Source of the DNA: Rapana venosa
Taxonomy: Eukaryota; Mollusca; Gastropoda; Neogastropoda; Muricidae
Assembly: GCA_028751875.1 (NCBI GenBank)
Contig: CM054155.1
Coordinates: 51,081,562-51,145,561 of the forward strand
Direction of reading: 5' to 3'
Length of the DNA: 64,000 nt
Positions 62,661 through 64,000 of the stretch are shown here, piece by piece. Within the stretch, counting starts at the first letter, position 1. Every line of letters starts with the position of its first letter. Position numbers and translations under genes: made by a program. The notes under the pieces were generated by a model that saw only the letters and a program-made list of their open reading frames with translations, ran no database searches and was not told the DNA's origin.

Positions 62661-64000
62661 ATTTTACATTGACAACGTAAGCCTCAATGTTGATTTGCAT
62701 TTCCTACTAAAATCAGTAATATTACATAAAATCTACCAGTCTTAATCTGATTTCAGCACAACGATCGGATCAACAAGTGGCTGATCAAATGCAGCCTCCC
62801 ACAAAACGAAACCACCATAAGTCATGAATATTAGCCAAGTTATTACACCACTGAGAGGCAAGTGTGAGCCTTTTTATAAGCGAGACACTCGGCGATACAT
62901 CTACTCATCTAGGAAGTTTGAGCAAGATAACTTTGATTAGATCAGGTTTTGTCTTACCAGAACAGCGCCTTGGAAACACAATTAGCGGCGACCATTGGGC
63001 TTGGGTTGAAATGCCGACTTGTTTCGTCCATCTTTCTCTGCTTAGGCCTAGGCCTAGTCTAGCGCCTTCAGCTTTTGAATGCAGACGACAGTGCACATAG
63101 ACGAATGCCGGGTCAGTGTACCTCGCTTCTTCAAGTCGTGTTGGGGCTGTTAGATGACATACCGAAGCTTTGTTGGTAAGCACGCAAGGGATTTTTTTTC
63201 TTCAGATAACAGGCTGTATCATGTCTCAGCTTATGTCAACAAAAAACGTATAATACATCAGCCGGTAGTGTGTTGAGGTCAAGGTATCCCAACACACTGA
63301 TAAAAAAATCCCCGCGTTCCGTGTCGATAGACCTTTTGGTACATCTGTACTGAATATTGGGTCATTTCCTTCCGGGTCATAATTTACGGCTATAGTTTGA
63401 TTTGTTCATCTATTTATTTCGTTAGTTATTCGGTTATTCTTTCAGTTCGACGATATTGGAATAAAACCAGTGTACTTTTTATTTTACACCTTGTCCCCGA
63501 GTGCATAAATTATGTCATGTTTAGTTCTACTGGGAAGACCCTCACCTACAGTATTTCGCCCCCAAACACATTAAACAAAAAAAATCACCGCCTACATTCA
63601 TTCTTTCTTTAGTCATTTGGAATAAAGCGGGCCTTTTTCTGCATTTGAGCTAGGCAAGTGGCAAAAGGGCAAGTGTGTAAAAGGTTACACTACCAGGTTA
63701 ATTTTCTACAATTTTGCTTCTATTGCATTCGTACTGCACGTACTAAGGCATCCACAGAAAGAAAAATACCTTGTTGTGAAAGACTAGCCCCTGACTCAAA
63801 ACTCAGGACAATTTGAACAAATTTGGTAGGTTTGAACTTTTAACAAATATTATTTTTCAGCAAATACTGTATCCCCTCAGTCCTTTGTCGTCTGCTAGGT
63901 GCCTGACCACAATAATAATTATGCATGCACAGGGTCAACACTGTAGGAACACAAGCAATCCTCATTTGATGATCATTTCCCACTTTCTCATCACTACCTG
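62661..64000. other. Right-edge region without recognised repeats
   Basis: Mixed-composition DNA unlike the SINE-dense remainder, with a slightly GC-richer patch at 62940-63130 (CTTAGGCCTAGGCCTAGTC, GCGCC). No homology-supported exon. The last bases on the minus strand read CAG/GTAGTGA, a plausible splice donor at the window edge; its phase (AG + C from E2 = Ser) would suit exon 1, but this is unproven. Confidence 0.35.

Noticed and set aside
62864..63183. Overlapping 78- and 92-codon frames near the right end as exon 1 or another gene
   Set aside because: No similarity to an MRP4 N-terminus or any family I know, no suitable phase, and codons look random.

Overview
This window is eukaryotic, almost certainly metazoan and most likely a marine mollusc (probably a gastropod). 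The evidence is one gene in small GT-AG exons over more than 52 kb, plus dense tRNA-derived SINEs, truncated non-LTR retrotransposons, a decayed piggyBac element, and huge amounts of (CA)n, (GGT)n, poly-C and minisatellite DNA. The species guess rests on repeat style only; the metazoan call is firm.

The only recognisable host gene is an ABC transporter of subfamily C, closest to ABCC4/MRP4. It lies on the minus strand, so it reads from about 56.8 kb down to 4.1 kb. I could place 19 exons by protein similarity, GT-AG boundaries and matching codon phases. In gene order they are (numbers are mine): E2 56720-56830, E3 53613-53739, E4 52091-52306, E5 50853-50942, E6 49624-49787, E7 48424-48549, E8a 43346-43595, E8b 30083-30332, E9 24549-24665, E10 22886-22975, E11 20191-20382, E12 18536-18717, E13 16917-17013, E14 13805-14006, E15 12303-12478, E16 9804-10078, E17 9478-9557, E18 5862-6012, E19 4131-4361. 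They encode transmembrane domain 1, the whole first nucleotide-binding domain (NBD1: Walker A, Q-loop, signature, Walker B, H-loop), the linker, and most of transmembrane domain 2. The first coding exon lies at or beyond the right edge, and NBD2 lies beyond the left edge.

The two most interesting observations are these. (1) E8a and E8b are both exactly 250 bp, share phase, align end to end with the same TM5-TM6 segment of MRP4, and cannot both be included without a frameshift. They look like mutually exclusive exons that swap part of the substrate cavity. (2) Many tandem repeats here grew out of splice junctions of this same gene. Their units carry a copy of the adjacent acceptor or donor, often with the first or last exon bases, at E4, E11, E12, E13, E18, E19 and possibly E8b. 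At E12 the array has eight extra acceptor copies, spaced 39-45 bp and always by a multiple of three. The four nearest copies are open in the gene's reading frame.

The rest is intron filled with mobile DNA. I see LINE remnants at 10.1-11.5, 15.0-16.5 (5' inverted), 17.25-17.55, 20.7-21.6, 32.0-33.6, 44.7-44.9, 57.3-57.6 and 59.5-60.2 kb; a piggyBac copy with TTAA ends at 7863-9337; and a dense set of SINEs built from interchangeable heads, a central block and two alternative tails. There are also two copies and a fragment of a SINE carrying a 5S-rRNA-like promoter block, a 2.5-kb minisatellite (1.65-4.12 kb) and a 3.9-kb minisatellite (35.1-39.1 kb). No rRNA, CRISPR, operon or bacterial feature was seen.
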